Positions 41,409 to 51,166 of a DNA stretch of 59,629 nucleotides are shown here, piece after piece; the first letter of the stretch is position 1, and every line of letters begins with the position of its first letter. Position numbers and translations under genes: made by a program. Under the pieces are notes generated by a model. The model was given only the letters and a program-made list of their open reading frames with translations, did not search any database and was not told the DNA's origin. Source of the DNA: an uncultured Collinsella sp. (lineage in GTDB: Bacteria; Actinomycetota; Coriobacteriia; Coriobacteriales; Coriobacteriaceae); contig UQWG01000006.1 of NCBI GenBank assembly GCA_900544645.1, positions 1 through 59,629 on the forward strand, in the 5' to 3' direction.

Positions 41409-41918
41409 CTAGTCGTGGGCGTGGTTGGTGATGGGGCCGACGTGGACCAGCTTGGGGTCCTCGCCGCGCTCGAGCGCCAGATCGCGCAGGATGGCGTCCT
41501 CGCGGGCCTCCATGACCTCGGCCTCGTCGTCCTCGATATGGTCATACCCCAGCAGGTGCAGCATGCCATGCACGAGCATCAGGCGGCACTCGTCGGCAGG
41601 GGCATTGCCAAAGCCGGGGGCCTGACGGGCAATGACTTGCGGGGCCAGGATGATATCGCCAAGCTCAAGCGTCTCGTCGGCGGGAATATCCTCGTCAAAG
41701 GCCGAGTCGCATTCAAACGAGAGGACATCGGTGGTGCGGTCGATACCGCGCCACTCGTGGTTGAGCTCGTGCATCTCGTCCTCGTCGACATACGAAAGGG
41801 AAATCTCGACTTCACGCTCAACGCCTTCGGCGGCAAGCACGACCTCGCAGATGTGTTCTACCTCCTGCGCGTCGAGCAGCGTATCGAGCTCGGCATCGTT
41901 GCTGATCAATACACTCAA
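41409..41918 (-). CDS. ybeY: endoribonuclease YbeY
   Basis: YbeY (169 aa) is a metal-dependent RNase in 16S 3'-end maturation. The zinc motif H-x3-H-x5-H is HGMLHLLGYDH. Upstream it has the RTTDVLSFE block. Its start overlaps the phoH stop by 4 nt (ATGA), so the two are translationally coupled. Confidence 0.95.
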   Translation of the reverse strand: MSVLISNDAELDTLLDAQEVEHICEVVLAAEGVEREVEISLSYVDEDEMHELNHEWRGIDRTTDVLSFECDSAFDEDIPADETLELGDIILAPQVIARQAPGFGNAPADECRLMLVHGMLHLLGYDHIEDDEAEVMEAREDAILRDLALERGEDPKLVHVGPITNHAHD

Positions 41919-42901
41919 CGGGACTCCTTTCGGTCGCGCGGGCGCTGCTCGCGCACGTCATCATAAGCATCATATGCCTCGACGATACGTCCCACCAGGG
42001 CATGGCGCACCACGTCGGCACGCTCGAGGTGAGAAAATGCGACATCGTCGACACGGCCCAAAATCTTCTCGACATCCGCCAAGCCACCACGACGGCCCAC
42101 CAGGTCACGCTGGCTCAGGTCGCCGGTAATCACAAACTTGGAGTTAAAGCCCAGGCGCGTCAGAAACATCTTCATCTGCTCGGGCGTGGTATTTTGGGCC
42201 TCGTCGAGCACCACGAAGGCGTCGCTCAGCGTGCGGCCGCGCATGTAGGCAAGCGGGGCGATCTCGATCACGCCGCGCTCCATGAGCTCATCGGTGCGCT
42301 CGCGATCCATCATGCAAAATAGGGCGTCGTAGAGCGGGCGCATGTACGGATCGATCTTTTCCTCGAGGGTGCCGGGCAAAAAGCCCAGGTTCTCCCCCGC
42401 CTCGACAACCGGACGCGTCAAGATCAGACGGCCCACCTCGTGACGCTTGAGCGCGGCAACAGCGAGCGCCATGGCCAGATAGGTCTTACCGGTACCGGCA
42501 GGACCCAAGCCAAACGTGATGGTATTTGAGCGGATGGCATCCACATAGCGCTTTTGACCGAGCGTCTTGGGGCGAATGACGCGACCGCGATACGAAAGCA
42601 GCACGTCATCGCGAAGCGACGTAGCCTCGTGCTCACCGTCGCGCAAGACGGCCAGGCAGCGAGAGACATCGTCGGCAGAAAGCGTGCGCCCGGAAGCAGC
42701 CTCACGAAAGGCATGTTCGAAAAAACGCGCGACCAGTTCGACCTCGTCCGGGTCACCGCTCACGGCGATGCTGTCGCCACGGGCGACCACGTGGGCGCGA
42801 ACTGAGCTCTCCAGCGCACGAAGGACGCCGTCGCCGGCACCCAAAACGCGCGAGGGGTCAATACCCTCGGGAACGGTAAGTCTAATCTTCGAGGCTTCCA
42901 T
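41915..42901 (-). CDS. phoH: PhoH-family ATPase/helicase
   Basis: PhoH-like protein (328 aa): P-loop GPAGTGKT, FVVLDEAQNTTPEQMKMFLTRLG, and TGDLSQRDL. A small N-terminal RNA-binding-like domain (about 1–100) precedes it. It is linked to RNA processing and is usually next to ybeY, as here. The ATG at 42901 follows GGGAGG and lies inside the mtaB end, overlapping it by 20 bp. Confidence 0.93.
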   Translation of the reverse strand: MEASKIRLTVPEGIDPSRVLGAGDGVLRALESSVRAHVVARGDSIAVSGDPDEVELVARFFEHAFREAASGRTLSADDVSRCLAVLRDGEHEATSLRDDVLLSYRGRVIRPKTLGQKRYVDAIRSNTITFGLGPAGTGKTYLAMALAVAALKRHEVGRLILTRPVVEAGENLGFLPGTLEEKIDPYMRPLYDALFCMMDRERTDELMERGVIEIAPLAYMRGRTLSDAFVVLDEAQNTTPEQMKMFLTRLGFNSKFVITGDLSQRDLVGRRGGLADVEKILGRVDDVAFSHLERADVVRHALVGRIVEAYDAYDDVREQRPRDRKESR

Positions 42902-44174
42902 GAACCTCCCTGCGTGCATGGACCAAGCCGGAATCATCGACTCCGATGATAGCAACATCGAGCAGGCACGGGGCTGTAAGTCCACAGGTATCGTCAAGAC
43001 GGGCATGATGGAACGAGCCAAGCGTCAGGTTGTCACCATACTCGAGCACGGCACGCTCGACCGTGCCCACGCGACGACGAGCGTCGGCAATAGCGAGCTC
43101 CTGTGCGGCGGCCCGCATACGGCGGCTGCGCTCGGCCATAACCTCGGGTGGCACCTGGTCGGGCATGTCGGCAGCAAGGGTACCGGGACGCTTGCTGTAG
43201 CGGAACACGTGCATACGCGAGAAACCCACACGGCGGCACAGCGCCAGCGACTCCTCGAACTCCTCGTCCGTCTCACCAGGAAAACCGACGATGACATCGC
43301 ACGAAAGGGACGCCTGGGGCAAGTTGGCGCGAATCATACGCACCGTGTCCTCAAAGGCCTCGGCGCTATAGGGACGGCCCATGCGATGCAGGGTCGCCGT
43401 GCAGCCGGACTGCACGGGCAGGTGCAAAAACGGGGCGATACGCTGCGGGTAGCGCGCCATAACCTTAAGCAGGCGCTCGGAGATATCCATGGGCTCGACC
43501 GAGGAAATGCGCACATGCGGAATAGACGTGCGCTCCATGATGGCCTCGAGCAGCTCATCGATTTCGACGTGCTCGTCGGTCGCGCTCTTGCCATCGTAGG
43601 CACCCAGGTTCACACCGGTCAGCACCACCTCGGGCACGCCGGCCTCCTGGGCCTCGCGAACTTGCTCGAGCACGGACTCGACGGGCACGGAGCGCTCGGG
43701 GCCGCGCGCCTTCCACACAATGCAATAGGTGCAGCGATGGTTGCAGCCATCCTGAATCTTCACGCCCAGGCGAGAGCGACCGAGCGCATCGACCACCTCG
43801 CCATCGCTGCAGGCGGGAACGCTATCGGACTCAACACCCAGCACCTCGCAAACACGTTCGGCGACATCTATCTTGGACGGCTCGGCAATCACGCGATCCG
43901 AAAGCTCCGACAGCTCCTCGGGATGCAAATTGACCACGCATCCGGTCACGACCACATAGGGCTCGTTTGGATGGGCCAGCGCATGACGGACGGCCTTACG
44001 GGTCTTAGCCTCGGCCTCGCCCGTAACGGCACAAGTGTTAATGACGATCAGATCGGCATCCTGGGGCTCCACAATAGCAAAGCCCAAGCGCATAAGATCG
44101 GCAGTGATACGGTCAGACTCAACCCGGTTGACACGGCAGCCGAGGTTGACGACGGAAATATGGGGTGCGAGCAC
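42882..44174 (-). CDS. mtaB: tRNA t6A37 methylthiotransferase MtaB
   Basis: MtaB (430 aa) makes ms2t6A at A37 of ANN-decoding tRNAs. The auxiliary Cys are C13, C48 and C79, and the radical-SAM cluster is CNHRCTYC (C144, C148, C151). The NLGCRVN start is the MtaB type, unlike LGCAKN in RimO. It lies 9 bp after dnaJ. It is the third methylthiotransferase of the window. Confidence 0.93.
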   Translation of the reverse strand: MLAPHISVVNLGCRVNRVESDRITADLMRLGFAIVEPQDADLIVINTCAVTGEAEAKTRKAVRHALAHPNEPYVVVTGCVVNLHPEELSELSDRVIAEPSKIDVAERVCEVLGVESDSVPACSDGEVVDALGRSRLGVKIQDGCNHRCTYCIVWKARGPERSVPVESVLEQVREAQEAGVPEVVLTGVNLGAYDGKSATDEHVEIDELLEAIMERTSIPHVRISSVEPMDISERLLKVMARYPQRIAPFLHLPVQSGCTATLHRMGRPYSAEAFEDTVRMIRANLPQASLSCDVIVGFPGETDEEFEESLALCRRVGFSRMHVFRYSKRPGTLAADMPDQVPPEVMAERSRRMRAAAQELAIADARRRVGTVERAVLEYGDNLTLGSFHHARLDDTCGLTAPCLLDVAIIGVDDSGLVHARREVHGSLED

Positions 44175-44183
44175 GCGGGCTCC

Positions 44184-45332
44184 TTAATCGAGGATATCGT
44201 CGAGGGCACTCTTGATACGGTCGGTCACCGACTTCTTACCAGAAGCGACGTCATCGCCCATCTCATCGGCAAAAGCACGGAGCAGCTCGCGCTGCTTATT
44301 GGAAAGATTGGTGGGAACGACCATGCGCAGTTGCACGATCAGGCGGCCACGCGAACCGCCACCGCCAATGCGCGGCATGCCGTAATTATTGACGCTCACG
44401 GTGTCGCCGTACTGGGCGCCGGCGGGAACCGTCACCTTAACGACCTCGTCGGGCATAATGCCCTCGACCTCAATCTCGCAGCCGAGCGCAGCCTGCGCAA
44501 TCGAGATATCGCTCACCAGGTACAGGTCATCACCGTTGCGCTTAAAGCGCTCATGGTCGGCGACGCGCACGTTGACAATCAGGTCGCCCGAAGGCTCGCC
44601 GCGAAGGCCGGCCTCGCCAAAGCCGCTCACACGAAGCTGGCGACCGGTCGAAACGCCGGCGGGAATATCGATGTCGATCTTTTCGTGCGAAGGCGTGCGG
44701 CCTTGACCGTCGCAGGTCTCGCAGGGATGATCGATAACCGTGCCCTCGCCATGGCAGTCGGGGCAAGGCGAGGAAGACTGAACCTGGCCCAAAAACGATC
44801 GCTGAACCGTCGTGACGTAGCCCGTACCGTGGCAGCGGCCGCACTGCTTTTCCAGTGCGCCCTCTGCCCTACCGGTGCCATTGCAGTCCTCGCAAGGAGC
44901 AAGGCGGTCATAGCTGATTGTCTTTTTGCAGCCGAGCGCCGCCTCCTCGAGCGTCACCGAAAGCGAGATGGCCATATCACGTCCGCGACGACGCTCACGA
45001 CGGCTGCGGGCGCCACCGCCGGCACCGCCGCCAAAGAACGACGAGAACAAGTCGTCCATGCCCATGCCACCAAAGATATCGTTGATATCGACGTAGCCGG
45101 AGCCACCGGGGCCGTCGGCAGTGCCGTAACGGTCGTAGTTAGCACGCTTCTGCTCATCGGAAAGAACGGAATATGCCTCGTTGAGCTCTTTGAACTTAGC
45201 CTCGGCCTCGGGGTCGTCCGAAACGTCCGGGTGTACGGTACGGGCCTTCTTTAGAAACGCGCGCTTAATCGTCCGCGCGTCGGCATCCTTGTCGACGCCA
45301 AGCACCTCGTAGTAATCCCTATTTTCCGACAC
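44184..45332 (-). CDS. dnaJ: chaperone DnaJ
   Basis: DnaJ (382 aa) stimulates DnaK. It has a J domain with HPD (about 5–70), a Gly/Phe region, four zinc motifs (CEDCNGTG, CGRCHGTG, CPDCHGEG, CETCDGQG) and a C-terminal substrate-binding domain. The start is GTG at 45332, which follows AAGGA by about 8 nt. An upstream frame to 45398 has no such signal. It stands beside a second J protein. DnaK/GrpE are not in this window. Confidence 0.95.
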   Translation of the reverse strand: MSENRDYYEVLGVDKDADARTIKRAFLKKARTVHPDVSDDPEAEAKFKELNEAYSVLSDEQKRANYDRYGTADGPGGSGYVDINDIFGGMGMDDLFSSFFGGGAGGGARSRRERRRGRDMAISLSVTLEEAALGCKKTISYDRLAPCEDCNGTGRAEGALEKQCGRCHGTGYVTTVQRSFLGQVQSSSPCPDCHGEGTVIDHPCETCDGQGRTPSHEKIDIDIPAGVSTGRQLRVSGFGEAGLRGEPSGDLIVNVRVADHERFKRNGDDLYLVSDISIAQAALGCEIEVEGIMPDEVVKVTVPAGAQYGDTVSVNNYGMPRIGGGGSRGRLIVQLRMVVPTNLSNKQRELLRAFADEMGDDVASGKKSVTDRIKSALDDILD

Positions 45333-45413
45333 GACCGAATCCTTCCGACTTTCATTATTGTCACAGTGCGTCCTATACCCAAGCTGGGCCGGCCGCAAAC
45401 AGAGGGTTTGATG

Positions 45414-46517
45414 TTATTGCATTGCGTAGGGCGAAAGCATGGCACGTTGCGAGCAGCTCGCAAACCAAACCGACACGAGCGCAAACATAAATCCGTTGGC
45501 AAAACCGTTGGCAAACTGCATCGCGCCGCGCTTCCACCACAGCAGGCTGCGGTGCAGCACGCCGTCCGAGAGCACCATGAACAGGCCCATGGCAAACGGA
45601 ATAAAGCACATCACGGCAAAGGCCGAGAACACGCCCGAGATGGCCGATAGCACCAAAAACGGCGCCACGATGCCCATCAGGTAAAAACCGGTACGGGCCT
45701 TGCCTTCCAGGCGCTCGGCCTCAACATGGGCCCGACCGACCAGATCACCGCCAGAGGCGCCGTTGGTGCCGGCGTGACCCATGCCGCCAATACGGACCTC
45801 GTCGCCATCGTGCGTGCCGGCGGGAAACTCAATCGTCTGCTCGGAGGTCACACGGGTTCGCCCGCTGCCGCCGCAATCGGGACAGGGGTCGGCGACGACC
45901 TTACCGGAGCCACCGCACTCAGGGCAGACAGACTGGAACGTGCCGGCACCAAACAGAAAGGACAGGTCGACATCGATGTGGCCGCGACCGCCGCAGCTCG
46001 GACAGGTATGTGCATGCTCGGACGAAACAGAGCCCGAACCGCCGCAGTGACCACAGGTATCGAAGCGCGTATAGCGGACGGTCTTGCGGGCACCGCCCTT
46101 GGCCTCCTTGGCGTCGAGCTTAATATCGACGACCACGTTGGCGCCGTTCTCGGGATTATAGGCAGCCTGCCCGCGACGCGGCTGACCCCAGGCGCCACCA
46201 AAGGGAAAGCCGCCCTCAAAGGGATTGCCGTAGCCCGCGCTGCCGGCGTAACCGCCGCCATAGGGCGAAGCCGTGGGAGCGCCGGCAAAGGGATTGCCCG
46301 AGCGCATGGCGTCGTAGCGCGCACGCTTCTGCTCGTCCGAAAGCACAGCATAGGCCTCGGAAACCTCTTTGAACTTTTCCTCGGCATCCGGTTCTTTGTT
46401 GACGTCCGGATGGAGCTTGCGGGCCTTTTGCTGGAAGGCTTTCTGTATATCACGCGAGGTGGCGTCCTTGGAGACACCCAAAATCTCGTAGTAATCTTTT
46501 TCGTTCATCGTCGCCAT
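45414..46517 (-). CDS. DnaJ-like protein with zinc finger and C-terminal membrane domain
   Basis: The 367-aa protein begins like DnaJ: J domain with HPD (about 4–70), a Gly/Phe/Pro linker and four zinc motifs (CGHCGGSG, CPSCGGRG, CPECGGSG, CPDCGGSG). Shortly after, where DnaJ's C-terminal β-domain should continue, three or so membrane helices follow (GFYLMGIVAPFLVLSAISG ... FAVMCFIPFAMGLFM ... FMFALVSVWF). It therefore looks like a membrane-anchored J protein. The ATG at 46517 follows AGGAGG by 9 nt. It is adjacent to dnaJ. Confidence 0.88.
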   Translation of the reverse strand: MATMNEKDYYEILGVSKDATSRDIQKAFQQKARKLHPDVNKEPDAEEKFKEVSEAYAVLSDEQKRARYDAMRSGNPFAGAPTASPYGGGYAGSAGYGNPFEGGFPFGGAWGQPRRGQAAYNPENGANVVVDIKLDAKEAKGGARKTVRYTRFDTCGHCGGSGSVSSEHAHTCPSCGGRGHIDVDLSFLFGAGTFQSVCPECGGSGKVVADPCPDCGGSGRTRVTSEQTIEFPAGTHDGDEVRIGGMGHAGTNGASGGDLVGRAHVEAERLEGKARTGFYLMGIVAPFLVLSAISGVFSAFAVMCFIPFAMGLFMVLSDGVLHRSLLWWKRGAMQFANGFANGFMFALVSVWFASCSQRAMLSPYAMQ

Positions 46518-46575
46518 GCGCGGCAACCTCCTGCTCACAGCAGCGTATATATTGCGGTAATTCTACCCGAGCGGC

Positions 46576-47808
46576 CTAGGCTAGACCCCAAAACAGCTCG
46601 AACAGCACATTTCCATCGAGCCAGCCCAAGTGAGTGGGCGCTAAACGAGCACGGACGCGACCTGCGATAACGTCTTTCGAGGTGACGCGCCCCGCATGTC
46701 CTTCAATATGATCGGGCACCCAGGTGGCAAGGCCCAACTCGACCGCACGGTCGCAGGCCGCCGCCAACTCATCTGCAGCGATCACGCTTGCCGAGCGAAC
46801 CAACAGATCGGGCCCAATGCCACGCGTCATGCGACAGGCAAGCATCAAATCCTCGGCCGCCGCCTCGCGCTGCGACAGATACTCGGCATCAAACGTCGTC
46901 GCGGCATCGTCGCGTTGCACCAAGCGCACGCGATACGCATCGCCGCGAGCAAGCACGTCGGGAAACAGCCCGGCCAAGCGATCGAAATCCTCGGCGTCGA
47001 GCATACCGGCGGCAGAGCGGCCCAAACCCAGATAGCCCTGTCCGGTCCAATAGGCAATGTTGTGGGCGCACTCATGGCCGTCGAGCGCGTAGCTTGCCAC
47101 CTCATACGGGTGATAGCCGGCCGCACTCAGGCGCTCACGCGCCGCATCCATGCATGCAGCCTGAAAATCCTCGTCGGGCTCGAGCGACTCGTCGCGACAC
47201 GCCATGCGATAGAGCGGCGTGCCCTCCTCGAGCGTGAGCGGGTACACCGACACATGATGCGGCGCCGCCGCCAACACGCCATCGAGTGTGCGCTGCCAGC
47301 TTAGGTCGGTCTGCCCGGGAAGGCCGCACATCAGGTCGCACGACACGACAAGCCCAGCGTCCTTGACCGTCGTGATGGCAGCGAGCGCCCGATCGGCATC
47401 GTGAATGCGGCCGATGGCGGTAAGTTCGGCGTTATCGAGCGTTTGCACGCCCAGAGAGACGCGCGTGACACCCACCCCGGCAAGCGCAGTGGCAAGCTCT
47501 GCGGTCAGCGATTCGGGATTGGCCTCGCAGGTAAACTCAACAGGCTTGCACCACGCAGAGATACGCCGGGCAAATTCTACCAAACGCTCCCCCGCCAGCG
47601 ACGGCGTGCCGCCGCCAACATAGACGGTGCGGATCTGTGCAAGCGCGCCTGCGTCGCCAAAAGCATCGAGGCGCGCATACAACTGCTCAAAATAGGTATC
47701 GAGCGCAACGCTCATGTTGCACGGAGCAAAACTGCGTGAGTCAAAGTCACAGTACCGGCATTTTTGGGCGCAAAACGGCACATGCACGTACAGCGCGGTA
47801 ACGACCAC
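46576..47808 (-). CDS. hemW: radical SAM heme chaperone HemW
   Basis: HemW (410 aa) resembles oxygen-independent coproporphyrinogen oxidase but acts as a heme chaperone. The cluster CAQKCRYC (C13, C17, C20) is followed by VYVGGGTPS and SLGVQTLD. The start is GTG, 8 nt after GGAGG and just past the dusB stop. A HemN role cannot be excluded from sequence alone. Confidence 0.9.
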   Translation of the reverse strand: MVVTALYVHVPFCAQKCRYCDFDSRSFAPCNMSVALDTYFEQLYARLDAFGDAGALAQIRTVYVGGGTPSLAGERLVEFARRISAWCKPVEFTCEANPESLTAELATALAGVGVTRVSLGVQTLDNAELTAIGRIHDADRALAAITTVKDAGLVVSCDLMCGLPGQTDLSWQRTLDGVLAAAPHHVSVYPLTLEEGTPLYRMACRDESLEPDEDFQAACMDAARERLSAAGYHPYEVASYALDGHECAHNIAYWTGQGYLGLGRSAAGMLDAEDFDRLAGLFPDVLARGDAYRVRLVQRDDAATTFDAEYLSQREAAAEDLMLACRMTRGIGPDLLVRSASVIAADELAAACDRAVELGLATWVPDHIEGHAGRVTSKDVIAGRVRARLAPTHLGWLDGNVLFELFWGLA

Positions 47809-47810
47809 CG

Positions 47811-48854
47811 TTAGGCCTCCAACGGATGAGCGGGCACCGACTCGCCGGCGGCAAGTGCGGCCTCACAGGCCACCACATCGTGCTCGATATCATCGACCAG
47901 TGCCATGAACTCCTCGTATGTGGAGCAACGCACCACCTGAGCGCGCCAGGCGGCAGCATGGGGCATGCCCTTTAGATACCAGCTTGCGTACGTGCGGGCA
48001 CGCGACATGAGCGGCAACAGCTCGTGCGTGAGCGTCAGGTGCTCGCGCAGGGCATCCAGGCGCTCAACCGAGGAGCGAGAAGGAACCGGCGTGCCATCGA
48101 GTGCAAGGGCTCGGGCATCGCCGAACACCCATGGATTGCCGTAGATGCCGCGCGCGATAAACACCGCGCTGGCACCCGAGCTATGCAGATGCTCAGCAGC
48201 GTCCTCTGCCGAGAACACATCGCCCGAACCGATAACGGGAATCTCGACGGCGTCGGCCACCTCATCGACGACCGACCAATCGGCCTGGCCCGTATAGAGC
48301 TGCGTGGCGCAGCGACCATGTACCGCCACCGCGGCGGCCCCTGCTCCCTCAAGCATCTGGGCAAACGTCGCGGCGTTGCGGTCTTCGGCGTAAAAGCCCT
48401 TACGGATTTTTACGGTCACGGGCACATGCGCCGCGCCCACCGCCGCCTCGACGATCTGCTCGGCCAGATCGGGAGTGCGCATAAGCGCCGAGCCCTCGCC
48501 CTTGGTGACGACCTTGCGGGCGGGGCATGCCATATTGATATCGATGAGCGACAGGCGATCACCCACACGCTCCTCGACGGCGGCGACGGCACTCGCAAAC
48601 TGATCGGGCTTGGAGCCAAAGAGCTGCACGCAAATCTGCTGTTCCTCGTCGGCAGGAAGCACCAGTCGCCAGGTCTTGTTGCTGGCATAGGCAAGGCCCG
48701 CCACGCTCACCATCTCGCTGTAGGCAAGGTTGGCACCGCGGCGGCGGCACATGACGCGGTAGGCAGGGTCGGTCACGCCCGCCATGGGAGCCATAAGGAA
48801 CGGCTGCTCGGCATAGGCGCCCAGCAGCCGCCGACTATATTCGGAAAGCGCCAT
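47811..48854 (-). CDS. dusB: tRNA-dihydrouridine synthase
   Basis: This 347-aa flavoenzyme reduces uridines in tRNA D-loops. The FMN barrel starts LMAPMAGVTDPAYR. The catalytic Cys is in NMACPARKVV, and HGR and IGSGDVFS bind FMN. It lies between lepA and hemW. The exact Dus subfamily is inferred. Confidence 0.93.
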   Translation of the reverse strand: MALSEYSRRLLGAYAEQPFLMAPMAGVTDPAYRVMCRRRGANLAYSEMVSVAGLAYASNKTWRLVLPADEEQQICVQLFGSKPDQFASAVAAVEERVGDRLSLIDINMACPARKVVTKGEGSALMRTPDLAEQIVEAAVGAAHVPVTVKIRKGFYAEDRNAATFAQMLEGAGAAAVAVHGRCATQLYTGQADWSVVDEVADAVEIPVIGSGDVFSAEDAAEHLHSSGASAVFIARGIYGNPWVFGDARALALDGTPVPSRSSVERLDALREHLTLTHELLPLMSRARTYASWYLKGMPHAAAWRAQVVRCSTYEEFMALVDDIEHDVVACEAALAAGESVPAHPLEA

Positions 48855-48858
48855 AGAT

Positions 48859-50670
48859 CTACTCGTCCACCTTGAGGATAGCCATAAACGCCTCCTGCGG
48901 GACCTCGACCGAGCCGATGGCCTTCATGCGCTTCTTGCCCTCTTTCTGCTTCTCGAGCAGTTTGCGCTTGCGCGAGATATCGCCGCCGTAGCACTTGGCA
49001 AGCACGTCCTTGCGACGTGCCTTGACGGTGGAGCGGGCAATGATCTTGTTGCCGATAGCACCCTGGATGGGCACCTCGAACAGCTGGCGCGGAATAATCT
49101 CCTTGAGCTTGTCGCACAGACCGCGGGCCAGGCCATAGGCCTTGTCCTTGTGCACGATAAACGACAGCGCATCCACCTCGTCGCCAGAAAGCAAGATATC
49201 GAGCTTCACGAGCTCGGAAGGACGATACTCGTTGAACTCGTAGTCGAGCGAGGCATAGCCCTTAGTGCGGCTCTTGAGCTGGTCAAAGAAGTCCAAGATG
49301 AGCTCGGCAAGCGGCATATCGAAGCGCATCTCGACCGATTTGCTCGTCAGGTGGATCATGTCGGTCGTAACGCCGCGGTGCTCGATGGCGAGCTGCATGA
49401 CGGCGCCCGTGTACTCAGGTGGGCAGATGATCTTTGCCTTGAGGTAGGGTTCCTCGATACGCTCGATGCGCGTGGCCTCGGGAAGGTCCTGCGGGCTGCG
49501 GACATCGATCATTTCGCCGTCGGTCTTGTAGACGTGATAGTCGACCGAGGGACTCGTGGCAATGAGGTCCAGGTTGAACTCGCGCTCCAGGCGTTCCTTG
49601 ACGACTTCCATGTGCAGCAGACCCAGGAAGCCCACGCGGAAGCCAAAGCCGAGCGCCACGGACGTCTCGGGCTCCCACACCAACGAGGGGTCGTTAACGT
49701 GGAGCTTATCGAGTGCGTCACGCAGGTTCTCGTAGTCCTTGTTATCGATCGGGAACAGGCCCGTATAGACCATGGGCTTGGCCTCGCGGTAACCGGGAAG
49801 CGGCTCGGGGCAGGGGTTCGACGCCCACGTAAGGGTATCGCCCACGCGAACGGCCTCGGGGTCCTTCAGACCCGTGACCACGTAGCCCACCTCGCCGACC
49901 GTCAGCGCATCGACCGGGGTCTCGGCGGGACGCTTGACTCCCACGCCATCGACCAAAAAGTCGCCCTTTGCCTGCATCATGCGCAGGGTATCGCCCTTCT
50001 TGATGGAGCCGTCAAAGACACGGACCGTGGCAACGACGCCGCGGTACTCATCGAAATACGAGTCCAGGATGAGCGCTTTGAGCGGCGCGTTTGCATCGCC
50101 CTTGGGCGGCGAGATCAAAAAGACAATAGACTCCAGCAGATCGTGAATGCCCTCGCCGGTCTTGCCCGATACGCATACGGCATCGTCGGCAGGGATCGCC
50201 AGGTCATCCTCGATCTCGGTCTTAACCTCGTCGGGATGAGCCGAGGGCAGGTCGATCTTGTTGATGGCCGGCACAATGTCCAGATTGGCGTTCATGGCAA
50301 GCGTCGCGTTGGAGACGGTCTGTGCCTCGACGCCCTGTGTGGCGTCGACAACGAGCACCGCGCCCTCACAGGCTGCCAGCGAGCGCGAGACCTCATAGGT
50401 AAAGTCCACGTGGCCCGGCGTATCGATCAGATTGAACTGATACGTCTCGCCATCGTCGGCGTCATAGGACACGCGAACGGCATTGGACTTGATCGTGATG
50501 CCGCGCTCGCGCTCGATATCCATGGTGTCGAGCAGCTGCGACTCCATGTCGCGTTCGTCGACGGTATGGGTGAGCTCGAGGATGCGATCGCTGATCGTGG
50601 ACTTGCCATGGTCGATGTGCGCAACGATTGAGAAGTTGCGGATGTGGGAAATGTCAATTGAAGTATTCAT
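48859..50670 (-). CDS. lepA: translation elongation factor 4 (LepA)
   Basis: LepA (603 aa) is a ribosome-binding GTPase. G1 AHIDHGKST (about 17–25), DTPGH and NKID are present, with EF-G-like domains and the LepA C-terminal domain (STVKARRKDVLAKCYGGDISRKRKLLEKQ, given here in part). The ATG at 50670 is chosen. An upstream frame crosses the terminator. It precedes dusB and hemW and is separated from rpsT by a terminator. Confidence 0.97.
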   Translation of the reverse strand: MNTSIDISHIRNFSIVAHIDHGKSTISDRILELTHTVDERDMESQLLDTMDIERERGITIKSNAVRVSYDADDGETYQFNLIDTPGHVDFTYEVSRSLAACEGAVLVVDATQGVEAQTVSNATLAMNANLDIVPAINKIDLPSAHPDEVKTEIEDDLAIPADDAVCVSGKTGEGIHDLLESIVFLISPPKGDANAPLKALILDSYFDEYRGVVATVRVFDGSIKKGDTLRMMQAKGDFLVDGVGVKRPAETPVDALTVGEVGYVVTGLKDPEAVRVGDTLTWASNPCPEPLPGYREAKPMVYTGLFPIDNKDYENLRDALDKLHVNDPSLVWEPETSVALGFGFRVGFLGLLHMEVVKERLEREFNLDLIATSPSVDYHVYKTDGEMIDVRSPQDLPEATRIERIEEPYLKAKIICPPEYTGAVMQLAIEHRGVTTDMIHLTSKSVEMRFDMPLAELILDFFDQLKSRTKGYASLDYEFNEYRPSELVKLDILLSGDEVDALSFIVHKDKAYGLARGLCDKLKEIIPRQLFEVPIQGAIGNKIIARSTVKARRKDVLAKCYGGDISRKRKLLEKQKEGKKRMKAIGSVEVPQEAFMAILKVDE

Positions 50671-50700
50671 GCGGACTATCTTACCCGAGCGGTACAAAAA

Positions 50701-50730
50701 ATGGAGCCTGTTCCATAAAACAGGCTCCAT
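50701..50730 (-). terminator. terminator after rpsT
   Basis: ATGGAGCCTGTT (50701–50712) pairs perfectly with AACAGGCTCCAT (50719–50730). On the minus strand it is followed by TTTTTT. Confidence 0.92.
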
Positions 50731-50766
50731 TTATGCGCGTAATCTGTGTGGTGTGAAATTTACAAC

Positions 50767-51033
50767 TTAAGCGTTGATGCTGTTCACGAGCTTGGCAAGA
50801 CCGGACTTGCGGTTGGAAGCCTGGTTCTTGTGGATAACATGCTTGGCGGCAGCCATGTCGAGACGCTTGGTGACGGTCTTGAGGGCAGCCTGGGCCTTCT
50901 CGGCGTCGCCCTCGGCGACGGCGGACTGGACGTGCTTGGTCAGCGTCTTGAGCTCGGACTTGACAGCCTTGTTACGCATGCGAGCTGCCTCATTGGTGCG
51001 GATACGCTTCTTCTGAGACTTGATGTTTGCCAC
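50767..51033 (-). CDS. rpsT: 30S ribosomal protein S20
   Basis: S20 (88 aa) binds 16S rRNA. It is Lys/Arg-rich, starting ANIKSQKKRIRTNEAAR and ending NRKSGLAKLVNSINA. The start is a GTG at 51033 following AAAGGAAC. A GTG start on a highly expressed ribosomal gene is somewhat unusual. It is monocistronic, with its own terminator. Confidence 0.95.
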   Translation of the reverse strand: MANIKSQKKRIRTNEAARMRNKAVKSELKTLTKHVQSAVAEGDAEKAQAALKTVTKRLDMAAAKHVIHKNQASNRKSGLAKLVNSINA

Positions 51034-51166
51034 TTCTGGAGTTCCTTTCGAGTTCCTTGCAAAAAATGTATGACACCTCTGAGACACGGTGAGGTCATGC
51101 AAGCGCCTACTATAGCACGCTCCCCCTCAAAGGGATAGAACGAATTTGTCAAATAGGCAGGTATCA

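Noticed and set aside
42567..45254. 895-aa open frame on the plus strand
   Set aside because: It spans the antisense of phoH, mtaB and dnaJ, has no ribosome binding site, and its composition is typical of a reverse frame.
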